From: a virus | IMG/VR virus record: IMGVR_UViG_3300033816_001108 | Location: 1-52,062 of that record | Strand: one strand, 5' to 3' | DNA length: 52,062 nt | Shown: positions 16,831-27,233 of the stretch, piece by piece | Numbering within the stretch: the stretch's first letter is position 1 | How the letters are laid out: every line of letters begins with the position of its first letter | The notes under the pieces: generated by a model | What the model was told of the DNA's origin: nothing | The model's input: only the letters and a program-made list of their open reading frames with translations | Databases searched by the model: none | Program-made: the position numbers and the translations under genes

Positions 16831-17130
16831 TCACCCTATGAGAACTGACACTGCGTTTAGATCTGGCACTACGATCACCGTTCCTGGTGGTAGCTGCAAT
16901 CCCCACCCTATTTCGCTGGCTGCCGCAAGAACCCACCAGTATCTCGAATCCTTGTAATAAGTTGCAGCCAGGTGATCCAACCTCTGATTTCCTTGCAGGG
17001 TCACCGTGTCGATGATCGGAAGCACGCCTTCGGCGAGTGCGGCTCGAATGGTGGCCACGGCACGCGACGTTCCGAACTGTTCGTTGAAACCTAACCTAGG
17101 AGACCCTCTATACCTGCTGAATATCGCCAT
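16831..17130 (-). CDS. LysM-like baseplate wedge protein (T4 gp53-like)
   Basis: 99 residues. The segment from QGNQRLDHLAATYY through KDSRYWWVLAAASEI to LPPGTVIVVPD is a LysM-type fold of the kind found in T4 gp53 and in small tail proteins of other contractile systems. It helps hold the baseplate wedges together. It is shorter than T4 gp53 (196 residues), so it may be only the LysM core. It lies 3 bases before the hub/wedge gene and 6 bases after the repeat-containing baseplate gene, so the three are tightly linked. Confidence 0.7.
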   Translation of the reverse strand: MAIFSRYRGSPRLGFNEQFGTSRAVATIRAALAEGVLPIIDTVTLQGNQRLDHLAATYYKDSRYWWVLAAASEIGWGLQLPPGTVIVVPDLNAVSVLIG

Positions 17131-17136
17131 AACTTT

Positions 17137-20100
17137 TTACTTTGCCTTCTCTTTTGAATTACCCATCGCGGCGCCAACTGGATATACGGGAGCACGATTA
17201 TAACCCATATGATCGATACCAGGAGTGATGTCATGAATCGGGCTAAAGCTGATCGTGACCTTACACATCTTGGGAGCAGTTCTTCCAAGATCGACCGACC
17301 AGGTCGTTTGATTCAACCAGTCGAATTGCATTGATTCGATGAATCCAGCAAGGCCTTTGCCACCGGCGGACTCGAAAGACTTGGTGATGGCGTTGTTGTC
17401 AGGATTCATGAAGTTGGCAACAGCATCAAAACCGACACCTTTAGAATCTTCCCCAAAAATTTTTTGAGATATTTTTTTCAAGTTTTCTGGCGTCTTTTTC
17501 AAATTTGTACTACTAACAATTTTAGTTTCTATTACTTGATTTTCCACTTCCGACGCAACCAAGTATGAACCAAACACAACATTTTTTACTTTGTAAGTAC
17601 GCTTCTTTGTTGCATCAACAGCTGGAATTGTTTCACTAGAGACTGGTTCCCCTGCATCATTTGTTATTACATTTTCAACGCTGATGTATCTGTCAAGCTC
17701 TTTCTTGATGTTTTCATCTGTAATTTCTACTTCTTCGCCGACTTCGAATGTGGTCGTTGCTTCTTGATACTTTTTTTGATTCTCTGATGTTGCTGCTTTA
17801 TTTTGTAATTCTATCTTCGCTGGATTGCCGTCTGCATCTGGGAATTCCACATTTCCATCAGCCATCCCAAACAATCTAGCGAGAGAAAACCTAGAGTAGT
17901 TGGATCTAAAAAGATCTCCTAGTCTTATTCTTACTAAAGGTGAAGCTCCGACAAGCTGGCTGAACGGAGCTACAAATCTGTAGTTCTCGCCCAGAAGATC
18001 CCTACCTCTTGTGTATTGAGGATAGATCATCGTCAAAAGTTTGTTAATCTTTACCCACATTCTATCAAAGTCGTTATCGCTTGTGGACGCCACTACGAAC
18101 GACATTCCTATCCTACGTGTGGTTCCTTTGTAGATTTTCACGGGTTCAATTCTTCCGAAACCGTCGACGGAGTCATACTGCGCATTATAATCATCTGTCA
18201 ACGAATTTAAAAACGCATGGAAAGACACGATTTCATTCGTTCTGACGTCATGGAATGAAAAAGGCACATACTCAGCGTCGAGGGCATCTTCTAACTTTTT
18301 TCTAACGTCATTGGGGATTCTTGCGCCGTTTCCGCTAGCATGATACTCACGAGATACTATTTTGTTTGGATCTTCTATGCCAACGTATTCTAAAGGTAAA
18401 GCACGGCCTCCTTTGAAAGATTCCAGCTTATTGCCGTTGATAGTGTCAGCTCTCTGTAATGAATAAACGTTACTAGACACCAAATACAACGAAGGCGCAC
18501 GCTGAGAGCTCCAAGCCAATGTCGCGTTATAAGATCCACCCCCCGACAATCTACTCTTTAACACGGAAGAATGCATGATAGTATTCGGTTCTGCTGCGTC
18601 AATTGCAGCTACTGTCAAGTCATTCCCGTCAGGACCTTTCAACCCTTTTATCGCAGATTGTTTCGATCTCTCTATTAGTGTGTCTCCTAACGACGTGAAC
18701 ACGTTAAAAGAAGCGATAAACTTTGAAGATCTGATGATTCTAAGAATCCCGACGGCTGACTTTATTCCCGCAACAATGTTGGGCGATCTGATGACTCTAT
18801 CAAGCGCCTGTGCGAGGACCAATCCGAACCTGATAATTGTCCTGCAAACTCCAAGGTTGTAACCGACGGCTTGACCTTCGCCTACGAGAGAATCTAGCCC
18901 GATGCCCAAAGCTCCGAACGCAAGTTCCCCGAGACTGACATCAGCTTTGCTATATCCTAAAAAGAAAGCATTGAATCCCGCGCGTAGACAATCTATAAAT
19001 AAATTGATGGTACGTTTGAATCCGAAGATCTCGTAAACATCAAAGGGAAACAAACTAAAGGTGTTATTCGGCTCCGTGTACATGTAGGATCCTAGGACCC
19101 TTTGACCTTTACTTTCTTTCTTTGTTACTTTGCCGTACGGTCGATTCGTCGGTAAGGCAAACAATTCTAGTAGCAATCTTACGGCGATCATCATCAAGAT
19201 CATCGTGATCATTAATCCGATATTGGTGGGATCGTCAAAGGGTTCGGACACGTTGTTCATGACGCCCCACGATTGATCACCGAATGGAGCTATCTCAGTC
19301 AAAGAACGAGTCGGAAAAGATCCTTCCAGGGAATTCAACATGTCTTTCGCTTCCAAGATGACGTTGTCAACCTTGAGGATGCCGGTTTGAACGACCGAGG
19401 GCAACTGGGCTGCTATCTCTGCGATGTTACCATTAGGATCGAATTTTCCTTGTAAGTACCCTGGTATCTCTGCAGAGGCTCGTTGCGACAAGCCGGCGCC
19501 GATCTGTGCCATCTCCATCGTTGTGATAGATTTTCCGTCTGAGAGCTTCAACGTGGGATTGAATCCTGGTATCTTTGCATCTAAGCCAACATGAGGAGCG
19601 AAACGATTGTTACCTAACGATAATGTTGAACCTCTATCACCCTTGTAAGTCTTAATTGGATGATCAGCTGGCGTTTTATCAGGAGAAGGGTTTCCTTTAG
19701 AGGTTGCTAAATCGACCGTTCCTTTTCCGACGATAGGAACTATTTGTTTCGCATACTTGTCACTATTTCGACCCGTGCTGAGATTGCCGTCAATTTCTTT
19801 TAATAGGTTGTGACCGTCATACTTGCTGTCGGCTGGGCCTTTTCCTTTTTTAAAGTTGGTTACGCTAGCATCTGAAGAAGGAGGGTTTATGTTCACCCTG
19901 TCATTCACAAACCTGTCGTCGTTTTGTGAATTAGCAAGAGGAGTAGGGATTCCTTGAGTGGTGGTTGAATCTAGAGCATATGTGTTCTTATCGATCGGAA
20001 AGCTATTTCTTTGCGTCGCTGCAACAGGCAACCCGCGTAACTCATTCAATGTCAACTGATCGTGAGGTGCACCTGTATGAGAACCAGGAGTCGAAACGTC

Positions 20101-21717
20101 AGCCAAGTAGGGATGATAGTTAGCAGGAGGTGCCGTCGGATCAATCTCGGATGGAATCAGGGGTTTTGAAGGTTTTTGATCATTCTTTTTTAACGTCGTT
20201 TCTGTGTAGACGTTTAGAACTGGATCTAGCTTGGTTTTTCCTTGAGCATTCGTGGTGACGCCCTTCGTCAATAACTCATTGCCGTCCTTACCGGACTCGT
20301 TTGACTTACCTTTTTTTATCAAGTTCGCGACTGTTGGGTACGCGTCTGACATTGAATCGGTAACCTTTTCAGCATGCACAGTGGAATTGACGTTGACTGC
20401 AGGAGTGAGAGGTGCAGGATATTTCCCGTCGGCTGAAGAGATTGAGTCCAGATCGGTGATATCAGGTTTGGAGACAGGATAGGCGTTCTTTGCAGCAACA
20501 GTGTCTGCGACAGGCTTCTTCGTCAAGGCCCCGAGATCGAGCTCGTACTTGGAGGAAGTCGTAACTTCTTCACCGGGTAGTCCTGGGATTGCTTCAGATT
20601 GAAGGATCGCGTTGAAGTCCTTAGGCGGTGAAGAAGGGTCTTCACCATTCGTGAATGAGTTAACGCCAGGCACCAACCTGTTTGGTCTGACGGCTGCGTC
20701 TGTATAGTCAACAAGAGGTTTTGGACCCTTCAACACGCCACCCGCGACCTGCGCTCCTGGCAAGAAATCGTGACCGCTTGGACCTTCGGCCGAAGTTTTA
20801 CCCTTTTGAAGGCCATCTGCGGCGCCGACGTTCAACCTGACGTAATCCTCTTCATTGTAAGAGTTTTTCACGTTCGGCGCAAATGCACCTTCTCCGACGT
20901 CAACTGGTTGGCTAAGAGGTGTCGGCACGCCTTGGGTGGTGTGAGATGCTTTTATGAACTGTTTATCGGATGTGGCTACGATTTGATCGTTTTGAGCTGA
21001 GACCTCTATGACCTTCGCTTGAGCTTCTGCGAGTCCAAGTTCATACTCAGCAGAAGGGAACTTAGTGGCTTCTCCTGAAGGCATCACGAACTCTGCGTTG
21101 GATTGAAGCTTAACCTCAAATCCCGCGCTCGGATTCGACGGGTCTTCCCCACCCGTGAACTCATTCTGTGAGTCCCAACGATTGTCGGCAATCACGGCGG
21201 CAGTGTACTTGTCGACGGGCGTGTTCGGAACGAGCTGCGTTGAAGTGTTGCCGGCCGTGGCGTTACGCAAGATCTCATTGCCGTCAGGGAGTTGAGCTGC
21301 CGATCTGCCTTTCTTGATTCCTCCAGCAATGCTTGCATAATCAGGAGAAAAAGAGCTTGGCAACACCTTGTTGAATTGTGAAGAATTATCTGAGGTGCCC
21401 AGGGGCGTCGGATACCCACCCGTAGTGATGGCCGAAGGTAAGGAGGCGTCGGTCGAGGCATCGACGATGTACTTGTTAGGTTTTGTCGAAGATCCCACCT
21501 CACCCTTGGTGACCTTGCTGAGGTACGTTCCCAAGGTGATTCGAGTCTTCTTGCTGATGTCCTTGACCGTGTTGTCGACGGTCATGTTGCCGGGATCAAG
21601 GTCAGGAGGGTTCTCATTCGCCCCGGGTTGACCTGGAGCGGCTGAATCCATCGTGTAAACCTTGTTTTGATCAGCGGGATTGACGAACCCCTTATTGCCT
21701 GTCTTGATTCCGGCCAT
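17137..21717 (-). CDS. Giant repeat-containing baseplate/tail protein
   Basis: 1526 residues. Residues 80-645 hold four degenerate repeats of about 160 residues. Landmarks recur: P(T/A)PL at 103, 265, 434 and 591; KKGK/QKGK at about 135, 304, 468 and 623; GEDP at 190 and 358; and YTDAAV-like segments. A strongly hydrophobic stretch (GLMITMILMMIAVRLLLELFAL, about 831-855) is unusual for a virion protein. The C-terminal third (YKGTTRRIGMSFVVAST-DNDFDRMW, SMQFDWLNQTTWSVDLG) looks like a folded beta-rich baseplate domain. The family is not recognised. The position between the tape measure and LysM genes indicates a tail-tip or baseplate component. Confidence 0.6.
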   Translation of the reverse strand: MAGIKTGNKGFVNPADQNKVYTMDSAAPGQPGANENPPDLDPGNMTVDNTVKDISKKTRITLGTYLSKVTKGEVGSSTKPNKYIVDASTDASLPSAITTGGYPTPLGTSDNSSQFNKVLPSSFSPDYASIAGGIKKGRSAAQLPDGNEILRNATAGNTSTQLVPNTPVDKYTAAVIADNRWDSQNEFTGGEDPSNPSAGFEVKLQSNAEFVMPSGEATKFPSAEYELGLAEAQAKVIEVSAQNDQIVATSDKQFIKASHTTQGVPTPLSQPVDVGEGAFAPNVKNSYNEEDYVRLNVGAADGLQKGKTSAEGPSGHDFLPGAQVAGGVLKGPKPLVDYTDAAVRPNRLVPGVNSFTNGEDPSSPPKDFNAILQSEAIPGLPGEEVTTSSKYELDLGALTKKPVADTVAAKNAYPVSKPDITDLDSISSADGKYPAPLTPAVNVNSTVHAEKVTDSMSDAYPTVANLIKKGKSNESGKDGNELLTKGVTTNAQGKTKLDPVLNVYTETTLKKNDQKPSKPLIPSEIDPTAPPANYHPYLADVSTPGSHTGAPHDQLTLNELRGLPVAATQRNSFPIDKNTYALDSTTTQGIPTPLANSQNDDRFVNDRVNINPPSSDASVTNFKKGKGPADSKYDGHNLLKEIDGNLSTGRNSDKYAKQIVPIVGKGTVDLATSKGNPSPDKTPADHPIKTYKGDRGSTLSLGNNRFAPHVGLDAKIPGFNPTLKLSDGKSITTMEMAQIGAGLSQRASAEIPGYLQGKFDPNGNIAEIAAQLPSVVQTGILKVDNVILEAKDMLNSLEGSFPTRSLTEIAPFGDQSWGVMNNVSEPFDDPTNIGLMITMILMMIAVRLLLELFALPTNRPYGKVTKKESKGQRVLGSYMYTEPNNTFSLFPFDVYEIFGFKRTINLFIDCLRAGFNAFFLGYSKADVSLGELAFGALGIGLDSLVGEGQAVGYNLGVCRTIIRFGLVLAQALDRVIRSPNIVAGIKSAVGILRIIRSSKFIASFNVFTSLGDTLIERSKQSAIKGLKGPDGNDLTVAAIDAAEPNTIMHSSVLKSRLSGGGSYNATLAWSSQRAPSLYLVSSNVYSLQRADTINGNKLESFKGGRALPLEYVGIEDPNKIVSREYHASGNGARIPNDVRKKLEDALDAEYVPFSFHDVRTNEIVSFHAFLNSLTDDYNAQYDSVDGFGRIEPVKIYKGTTRRIGMSFVVASTSDNDFDRMWVKINKLLTMIYPQYTRGRDLLGENYRFVAPFSQLVGASPLVRIRLGDLFRSNYSRFSLARLFGMADGNVEFPDADGNPAKIELQNKAATSENQKKYQEATTTFEVGEEVEITDENIKKELDRYISVENVITNDAGEPVSSETIPAVDATKKRTYKVKNVVFGSYLVASEVENQVIETKIVSSTNLKKTPENLKKISQKIFGEDSKGVGFDAVANFMNPDNNAITKSFESAGGKGLAGFIESMQFDWLNQTTWSVDLGRTAPKMCKVTISFSPIHDITPGIDHMGYNRAPVYPVGAAMGNSKEKAK
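19783..21477 (-). repeat. Four internal protein repeats of about 160 residues
   Basis: Codons for residues about 80-645 of the giant baseplate protein. Each unit holds, in order, T-GxPTPL, a KKGK-like element, DGNELL-like, YT-A-V, a GEDPS-PP-like loop, a LQS element, a KYEL-L element and a terminal PV-K. The repeats are diverged at the DNA level and are best seen in the protein. Confidence 0.7.
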
Positions 21718-21725
21718 GGAATGAC

Positions 21726-22007
21726 CTACCCTTTCGATCCAGAATTGATGGGTGAACCATCGCTTTCTTTAATTATGCCCTCGCCACTTTTCAGAGCCTC
21801 TGAAATCTTAGAGGCGGCCGCAGGATCCTGCTTCATCTGAGCCATCGCTGGAATGATTGCCTCATACAATGTGCCAAGTATGTGTTCCACCGTCTTCAAG
21901 GCTTTCGCACCATCTATCGCGTTCGGTGCCTTCTTGAGCACGGCTGCGACCTCAGGATCTTCGCGGAAACGCTTCAACAACTCTTCTTTTGAACCGATGT
22001 CTTTCAT
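21726..22007 (-). CDS. Small helical tail-associated protein, function unknown
   Basis: 93 residues, not recognised. It is mostly helical (EELLKRFREDPEVAAVLKKAP ... KTVEHILGTLYEAIIPAMAQMKQD) with a flexible Ser/Gly C-terminus. It sits 38 bases after the tape measure gene and 8 bases before the giant baseplate gene, so it is probably part of the tail operon. It could be a small tail-tip or assembly factor. Confidence 0.6.
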   Translation of the reverse strand: MKDIGSKEELLKRFREDPEVAAVLKKAPNAIDGAKALKTVEHILGTLYEAIIPAMAQMKQDPAAASKISEALKSGEGIIKESDGSPINSGSKG

Positions 22008-22045
22008 GATGCCACATTATAACGCTGTGAGAAGGTCAGGCCGAA

Positions 22046-25000
22046 TCATTTTTCTACAACAGGCACTGTCTGCGAGATGTCATAGTTTTGCACGCCTGAT
22101 CTGACGGCCAGCTGCTCTATTCTGTGCTTAATGATGTTCGAAGACTTCGCGATTCCGTCGGCGACGTCGCCAGCCTTCATGATGATGCTTAAATCAACTG
22201 TGATGTTGATCGGTTTTGCCTCGACGGTGTACTTGGCGCCCTTGACGCCGAGGGTGTCGAGAGTTCGTCGTAATTCCACCGCAATCTTTTCCGTTTTTGC
22301 TCCCGATATTTGTTTGAGCTGCGTCTCGAAGTCTCCAAGTGCTTTACTGAGTTTTCCAAGCGATGCATCGGCAACCGCCTTTGGTAATGCATCCGCGACA
22401 GAGTTGACGACAACAGGCAAATCTTTTATCTCGCCATATCCTTTTAGCTTGAGCATCAATGCCGCAAATTCAGTTGCTGCTCCGCCTCTGATGTTTTTAT
22501 TCGCGTCTTGTATGGCTTTGTCCAAGGTGGGAATACCACTTTCAGGATTACCTAAAGATTCTATCAAAAATTTCACGTTGCTTATTCGGCCAGCTATGTA
22601 AGAAACATTTGCTTGTTCTACAGTGGGAACGCCTATCTCCCCACCGGGCATCACAGGTACATTTCCGTCGTCCTTTGACATAACATCTGAAATGCCTTCC
22701 AACGCGTCTGTCACCGTTTTTAACGATTTCAAACTCTCAGCAAAAGATGTAAGCCGTTTTACTGACCCAAGGTCTGGACCTGCGGGGATTTTACTCAACG
22801 TTTCAGATAACGCTTCTAGCGGAGATTTTTTTGAATTTTTTACTGGTGAGATAAGCCTGCGCAAAAACGCGCCTGCTATTAGCACGTTATGCATTAAACC
22901 CGTTATTCTTTCTTCGTTTGAAAGCTTTTTACCTTCCCCGGGATCAGGAATAGAAGTCGCAATTTCGTTTAATGCTTTTATAATGGTTCCAAGAGCGTCC
23001 ATCCCTCCCTTCAATGTCTCAACCTTCTTTGCTGCATCCGGGGCGAACGTTACTGAATTGATTGCATCACCAATTACTTTGAAAATTCCTGGTGCTTTAT
23101 TTTTTATGGCCTCTAACGTATCCTCTATCTTTGGGAACGTCGTCGTGATGTTATAGGTGATTGAATCAGCAATCTTTCCAACTGTTTGCTGCTTTGACTT
23201 GTTCATCAGTTGCTGATTTTCTACAACTAATTTTGGATTCGACATAGCCGAATAGAGACCCTGTATAATACCTAAGGTTGAAACTATCACTTCTGACAAA
23301 GGCTTCAAAGCATCAATCTTGGATACGTCCATGCCTGACAAGCTTGTCGAGATGGCGCCTATGGTGTCAGCCATAAAAGTTTTTAACACTCCCAACAAAG
23401 GCCCCATTTTTGCAGTAAATTGCTCGATGTACTTCGTGTAAGCTTCTGTGTTAAACTTTTCTTCTGATGTATCTGTAACAATCCCTTCAGTCTTTGTTGT
23501 TTCTTTAAAATCTTTTACGTTCTTACCTAAATTTTCCATCAGGGTCGCTGTAGCGGTCAGAACCTGTCCTATGCCTGCAGCTGATTGAGCAACTGCGTTA
23601 GCTTGCTCAGGTTTTATTTTATTAAGAGCAACTGCGGTGGCATCTATCAGCGATGACATGGAAGGTAAAACTGACTCAATGAACCCTTGCAAAATAGGAG
23701 CATTTTTCCCAAATTCATTAGCCATGTCTTGCTCATCTGATCCAAAGAGTCCAGTTGACTTGTATTTCAAAGTGAAAGATTTAATGATCCCGGTTATTTC
23801 GCCAATGACCTTGCTAACTCCTAGAAGAATGTCTGCAAAAGCCTTGACGGTCGCCGTCGGAACATTTTGTAACAGCGAAATTGTGCCTTTAATAACGTTG
23901 AGAATTCCTAATATCCCGCTTTTATCATCTTTGCCCATCAAATTAGATATGAGATTTGCAGCTCCATCAAAAGGACTCTTGTTTTCAAATTGGTTGATCG
24001 TGCTATTCACACTAGAATTTTGAGCAACCTTTAAGATTTCGCCAATAGACTTTATCATCTCAATGATTGTTTTCATGACTGAGATGAAAGGTTCTACTTT
24101 GTTTTTTAGTGTCGAAGGATCAACTGGTAGTTTATTAATTTCTACAATGACATTTTTTGTTGTCTCTATAATGCTGTTAACAATCTGTTTTATTTTATTA
24201 AATCCAGCAATAGCAAGAGGTCCAGCTGCCACGAGCGCAATTGCTCCTAATATTGCAGCCATTATCGGGATCGTCGCGATGTATAACCCTCCGACCACCA
24301 TCAACAATTTTGTTACTGATTCTACTTTGTTGGTATCTGTAATTGAGCTAGCTACGCCTATAATCACCCCAGCGGTTACGATCATTGCGGTAACGATACC
24401 ACCTATAACCAGAAGACCCAACCCCACTCCTGCTGCAAGGCCACCGCCAGTTGCTACTATGGCAGCTCCAACCGACGCTGCTACCATCGTAAGACCCGCG
24501 GCTGCTAACATCAAAACTGCGGTGGCACCTAAAATCACCAAGGCTTTTCCAATCGACCCCGGTGATACATTTTTAGCGGCTGCTGCAAGACCCAGCGTAG
24601 TAAATGCAAAGAGAAGCATAGCTCCAACAACCGCTCCTAAGACAGGCAAAGCTGCAGTCGCAACTGGTGCTGCACCAGCAGTTGGTGCTCCTATTGTAGC
24701 AGTCATCATCGTAGCCACGCCAGCCGCTACGGCGAGCACCGCGGCGGCACCAACTATTGCAACCGCCTTTATTACTTCTTCGGTCGTTACTCCCGCTGCC
24801 CTAACAGCGAAAATAACAGCGCCGACCATCGCAAGAGCAGCAAGCATGAAAACTCCCATACGAATAAAAGTATCTGTACCGATCTCAAATGGTATGGCAG
24901 CCCCCGCTGCGGATTGGGCTCCAAGAGCTTGAATTGGTCCTAAAGCGCCTTGTGACGCGGCGCTCGATGCGCTAGCTATGACAATTTGAGCGGCTAACTT

Positions 25001-27214
25001 CTGCAAAAATGGCGTAATAACCATTTGCATGATTGCCGTTCCCGTCGCAGAGACAAAAGCGTTGGCAAATGCTCCAATGAACGCAAAGGACAGATACCCC
25101 GATAATATCTTCATCCAATGATTGTCTAAAAATTCTCCAATCTTAGTTCCAATGAAATTAAGAGCAATTTCAACGAGTTTAGAAACCGGTTCTTTCAATT
25201 TGTCGAACAGACGTCCAAAGGCTTCAGTAATTGGGCTAACTTCATCCATGATTGCGTTACCAACCGAAGAAGCCTGTTCATTGAACTTGCCCGTGAGCAT
25301 ATCAGTAAGTGTGGTAATACCTGAAGACAAAACATCGCCGATATAATCTAATGCGCTCGCGATGATAGCTCTGGCTGCTGTCCATAAATCTTTCAATCCG
25401 TTCAAGAAACTCTGACCACCTGGGCCTGCTGCAGTCAAATAATCTAAGAAGTTTTTCTTTAGATTTTCAACCAACTCACGGATCGTGACAGTTCCGCCTG
25501 ATTTTAACGTTTGAAAAAATTCCACGAAGCTCTTGGAAAATGATCTAAACATTCCACCTATCTTGTCTGGTGAAACTATGTCTGACAATCCTCCTATAAG
25601 TTGCTTCAAGCCAGGAATCACATTCATCAATTGCGCGCCGAGCTCGCGCCCAGCTTGACGAACTGCATTAATGGACTGCATCATGTTCATCATTAACTTC
25701 CTGAACTCAGAGGTCCTCTCCATGCCTTCCATCACACCTTCAAAGAACACCTCGAAGAAGTTTTCTCCCTTCGGAGGTTCACCCGCCTTCACCACGCGTT
25801 CAATGTCCTTCGACAACGCCTGCATCGCCTGTGCGGTGGACATCGTCTGCCCTTCAAGCCCGGCCGACGCCGCAGCGGCTCTATCCATGGAGATGCCAGC
25901 GTTCTTGGTCGACAATGCCTGCCGAACAGCCGCCTCATCCATGTTGACTGACTGTGCGATGAGCTGCAACTCACGGCGGCTCATCTGATCTGCAGACTTA
26001 CCTGCGGCGTTAAAGGCCTGCTTGATCTGGTCTAGGGCCTGATCAGGCGTCTCTGCCTCGAGCAACTTCATCGTGTCAAGGTTGATGCCGAAAGCCTGCG
26101 ACAGCTTGGAGACGCTCTCTGCGGCTGACTCAAACGTGTTGAATGCATCAAGAACGCCTGTGATGTCTTTCAACTCCAACCCCAACCCGTGAGCATAGGT
26201 CGTCGCCTTCGCGAGCTCCTTGACTGAAACGTTGGCAAAGTGCTTCACGTCCTTCATGGCACGACCCATGTCACGCGATATCATCTTGGAATCTAATCCG
26301 AATTCCTTTGCCATTCCCTTGGCGTACTTCGTGATTTCAGTCTGAATCTCAACGACGTCACGACCGCTAGACACAGCTGCATTCATCAGGCCCGCGAACT
26401 CTTCCTTCGAGATACCTAACCCCTTGGCCATCGCCAACGCCTCTTTGGCGCTGTCCTTAAATTGAGATGACAATTTCTGGAAGGCTGCGGGTGCCAAAGA
26501 TGCCATCTCATTCGCGTATGCGGTGGCTTCAGCCACGTTGCCGAAGACGCGCATCGCGCTCAATCCGGGCACGATCACCCCTTGCGTGAGAGACTTACCC
26601 ATCCCTGCAACGATGCCGCCTAATCCAGAACCAATGTCACCAAAGTTCTCTCTTATCTTTTCGAGCGCCGTCGCGAGCTCTGTCGATCCGGACATCGCTT
26701 GCTTCGCCTTAGAGAACAAGGCGTTGAACATCTTGATCGGTCCAGTGAGGATCGCGACGCCGAGATCAAAAACTGTTCCTATGATGGTCGACAGTATGCC
26801 ACCGAGGCCGCTCAATACGTTGTTCATCAACGTGATTCCAGCCTTGAACCCCTTTGCCGCTCCACTGACCGCCGCAAGACTAATAGCCAACGATTTGTTG
26901 CTCTTGGCGGCCTCTTTCAACTTTTTATCCAAGAGAGACGTGAGATCTTTAAGAGACTCAATGCTCTCTATCTCCTTCTGCAGCTGCTCTAGTCTCTCTT
27001 TCGCTTGCTTCTCTTCTTTCTCGCGTTCAGAAGCAATATCATCCAAGACGTCAGATAATTCTTCGCTGATCTCTGATTGATCCCGAAGGCCTTTGTTCGT
27101 CTTCTCTAGCTGCTTAGCAAAAGCAGCCATCACAGCGGTCAGCTGTTTCGTCGCTTCTACCTGTGCTGACAAATCAGGTGCGCTCGGCGGACTACCAGGA
27201 GGCGTCGGGGTCAT
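22046..27214 (-). CDS. Tail tape measure protein
   Basis: 1722 residues. It sets tail length and is packed inside the tube. The N-terminus (about 10-110) is a coiled coil rich in Glu and Lys. Alpha-helical blocks follow, then a long series of hydrophobic Ala/Val/Gly-rich segments around 700-1010, which is typical of tape measures and may act in membrane passage of DNA. The C-terminal half is again helical and polar. The ATG at 27214 has a GGGGA site eight bases upstream. At the known rule of about 0.15 nm per residue this predicts a tail near 260 nm, much longer than T4's. The N-terminal third is more GC-rich than the middle. Confidence 0.88.
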   Translation of the reverse strand: MTPTPPGSPPSAPDLSAQVEATKQLTAVMAAFAKQLEKTNKGLRDQSEISEELSDVLDDIASEREKEEKQAKERLEQLQKEIESIESLKDLTSLLDKKLKEAAKSNKSLAISLAAVSGAAKGFKAGITLMNNVLSGLGGILSTIIGTVFDLGVAILTGPIKMFNALFSKAKQAMSGSTELATALEKIRENFGDIGSGLGGIVAGMGKSLTQGVIVPGLSAMRVFGNVAEATAYANEMASLAPAAFQKLSSQFKDSAKEALAMAKGLGISKEEFAGLMNAAVSSGRDVVEIQTEITKYAKGMAKEFGLDSKMISRDMGRAMKDVKHFANVSVKELAKATTYAHGLGLELKDITGVLDAFNTFESAAESVSKLSQAFGINLDTMKLLEAETPDQALDQIKQAFNAAGKSADQMSRRELQLIAQSVNMDEAAVRQALSTKNAGISMDRAAAASAGLEGQTMSTAQAMQALSKDIERVVKAGEPPKGENFFEVFFEGVMEGMERTSEFRKLMMNMMQSINAVRQAGRELGAQLMNVIPGLKQLIGGLSDIVSPDKIGGMFRSFSKSFVEFFQTLKSGGTVTIRELVENLKKNFLDYLTAAGPGGQSFLNGLKDLWTAARAIIASALDYIGDVLSSGITTLTDMLTGKFNEQASSVGNAIMDEVSPITEAFGRLFDKLKEPVSKLVEIALNFIGTKIGEFLDNHWMKILSGYLSFAFIGAFANAFVSATGTAIMQMVITPFLQKLAAQIVIASASSAASQGALGPIQALGAQSAAGAAIPFEIGTDTFIRMGVFMLAALAMVGAVIFAVRAAGVTTEEVIKAVAIVGAAAVLAVAAGVATMMTATIGAPTAGAAPVATAALPVLGAVVGAMLLFAFTTLGLAAAAKNVSPGSIGKALVILGATAVLMLAAAGLTMVAASVGAAIVATGGGLAAGVGLGLLVIGGIVTAMIVTAGVIIGVASSITDTNKVESVTKLLMVVGGLYIATIPIMAAILGAIALVAAGPLAIAGFNKIKQIVNSIIETTKNVIVEINKLPVDPSTLKNKVEPFISVMKTIIEMIKSIGEILKVAQNSSVNSTINQFENKSPFDGAANLISNLMGKDDKSGILGILNVIKGTISLLQNVPTATVKAFADILLGVSKVIGEITGIIKSFTLKYKSTGLFGSDEQDMANEFGKNAPILQGFIESVLPSMSSLIDATAVALNKIKPEQANAVAQSAAGIGQVLTATATLMENLGKNVKDFKETTKTEGIVTDTSEEKFNTEAYTKYIEQFTAKMGPLLGVLKTFMADTIGAISTSLSGMDVSKIDALKPLSEVIVSTLGIIQGLYSAMSNPKLVVENQQLMNKSKQQTVGKIADSITYNITTTFPKIEDTLEAIKNKAPGIFKVIGDAINSVTFAPDAAKKVETLKGGMDALGTIIKALNEIATSIPDPGEGKKLSNEERITGLMHNVLIAGAFLRRLISPVKNSKKSPLEALSETLSKIPAGPDLGSVKRLTSFAESLKSLKTVTDALEGISDVMSKDDGNVPVMPGGEIGVPTVEQANVSYIAGRISNVKFLIESLGNPESGIPTLDKAIQDANKNIRGGAATEFAALMLKLKGYGEIKDLPVVVNSVADALPKAVADASLGKLSKALGDFETQLKQISGAKTEKIAVELRRTLDTLGVKGAKYTVEAKPINITVDLSIIMKAGDVADGIAKSSNIIKHRIEQLAVRSGVQNYDISQTVPVVEK

Positions 27215-27233
27215 GCTCTAAATCCCCTAGAGA

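Noticed and set aside
22623-23156. 177-codon plus-strand open frame opposite the tape measure C-terminal part
   Set aside because: Shadow of the minus-strand gene, with no ribosome binding site and no recognisable motif.
24063-24932. Long plus-strand open frame (289 codons) opposite the tape measure
   Set aside because: Low-complexity Ala/Thr/Pro product that mirrors the hydrophobic repeats of the tape measure. No ribosome binding site, and all neighbours are on the minus strand.
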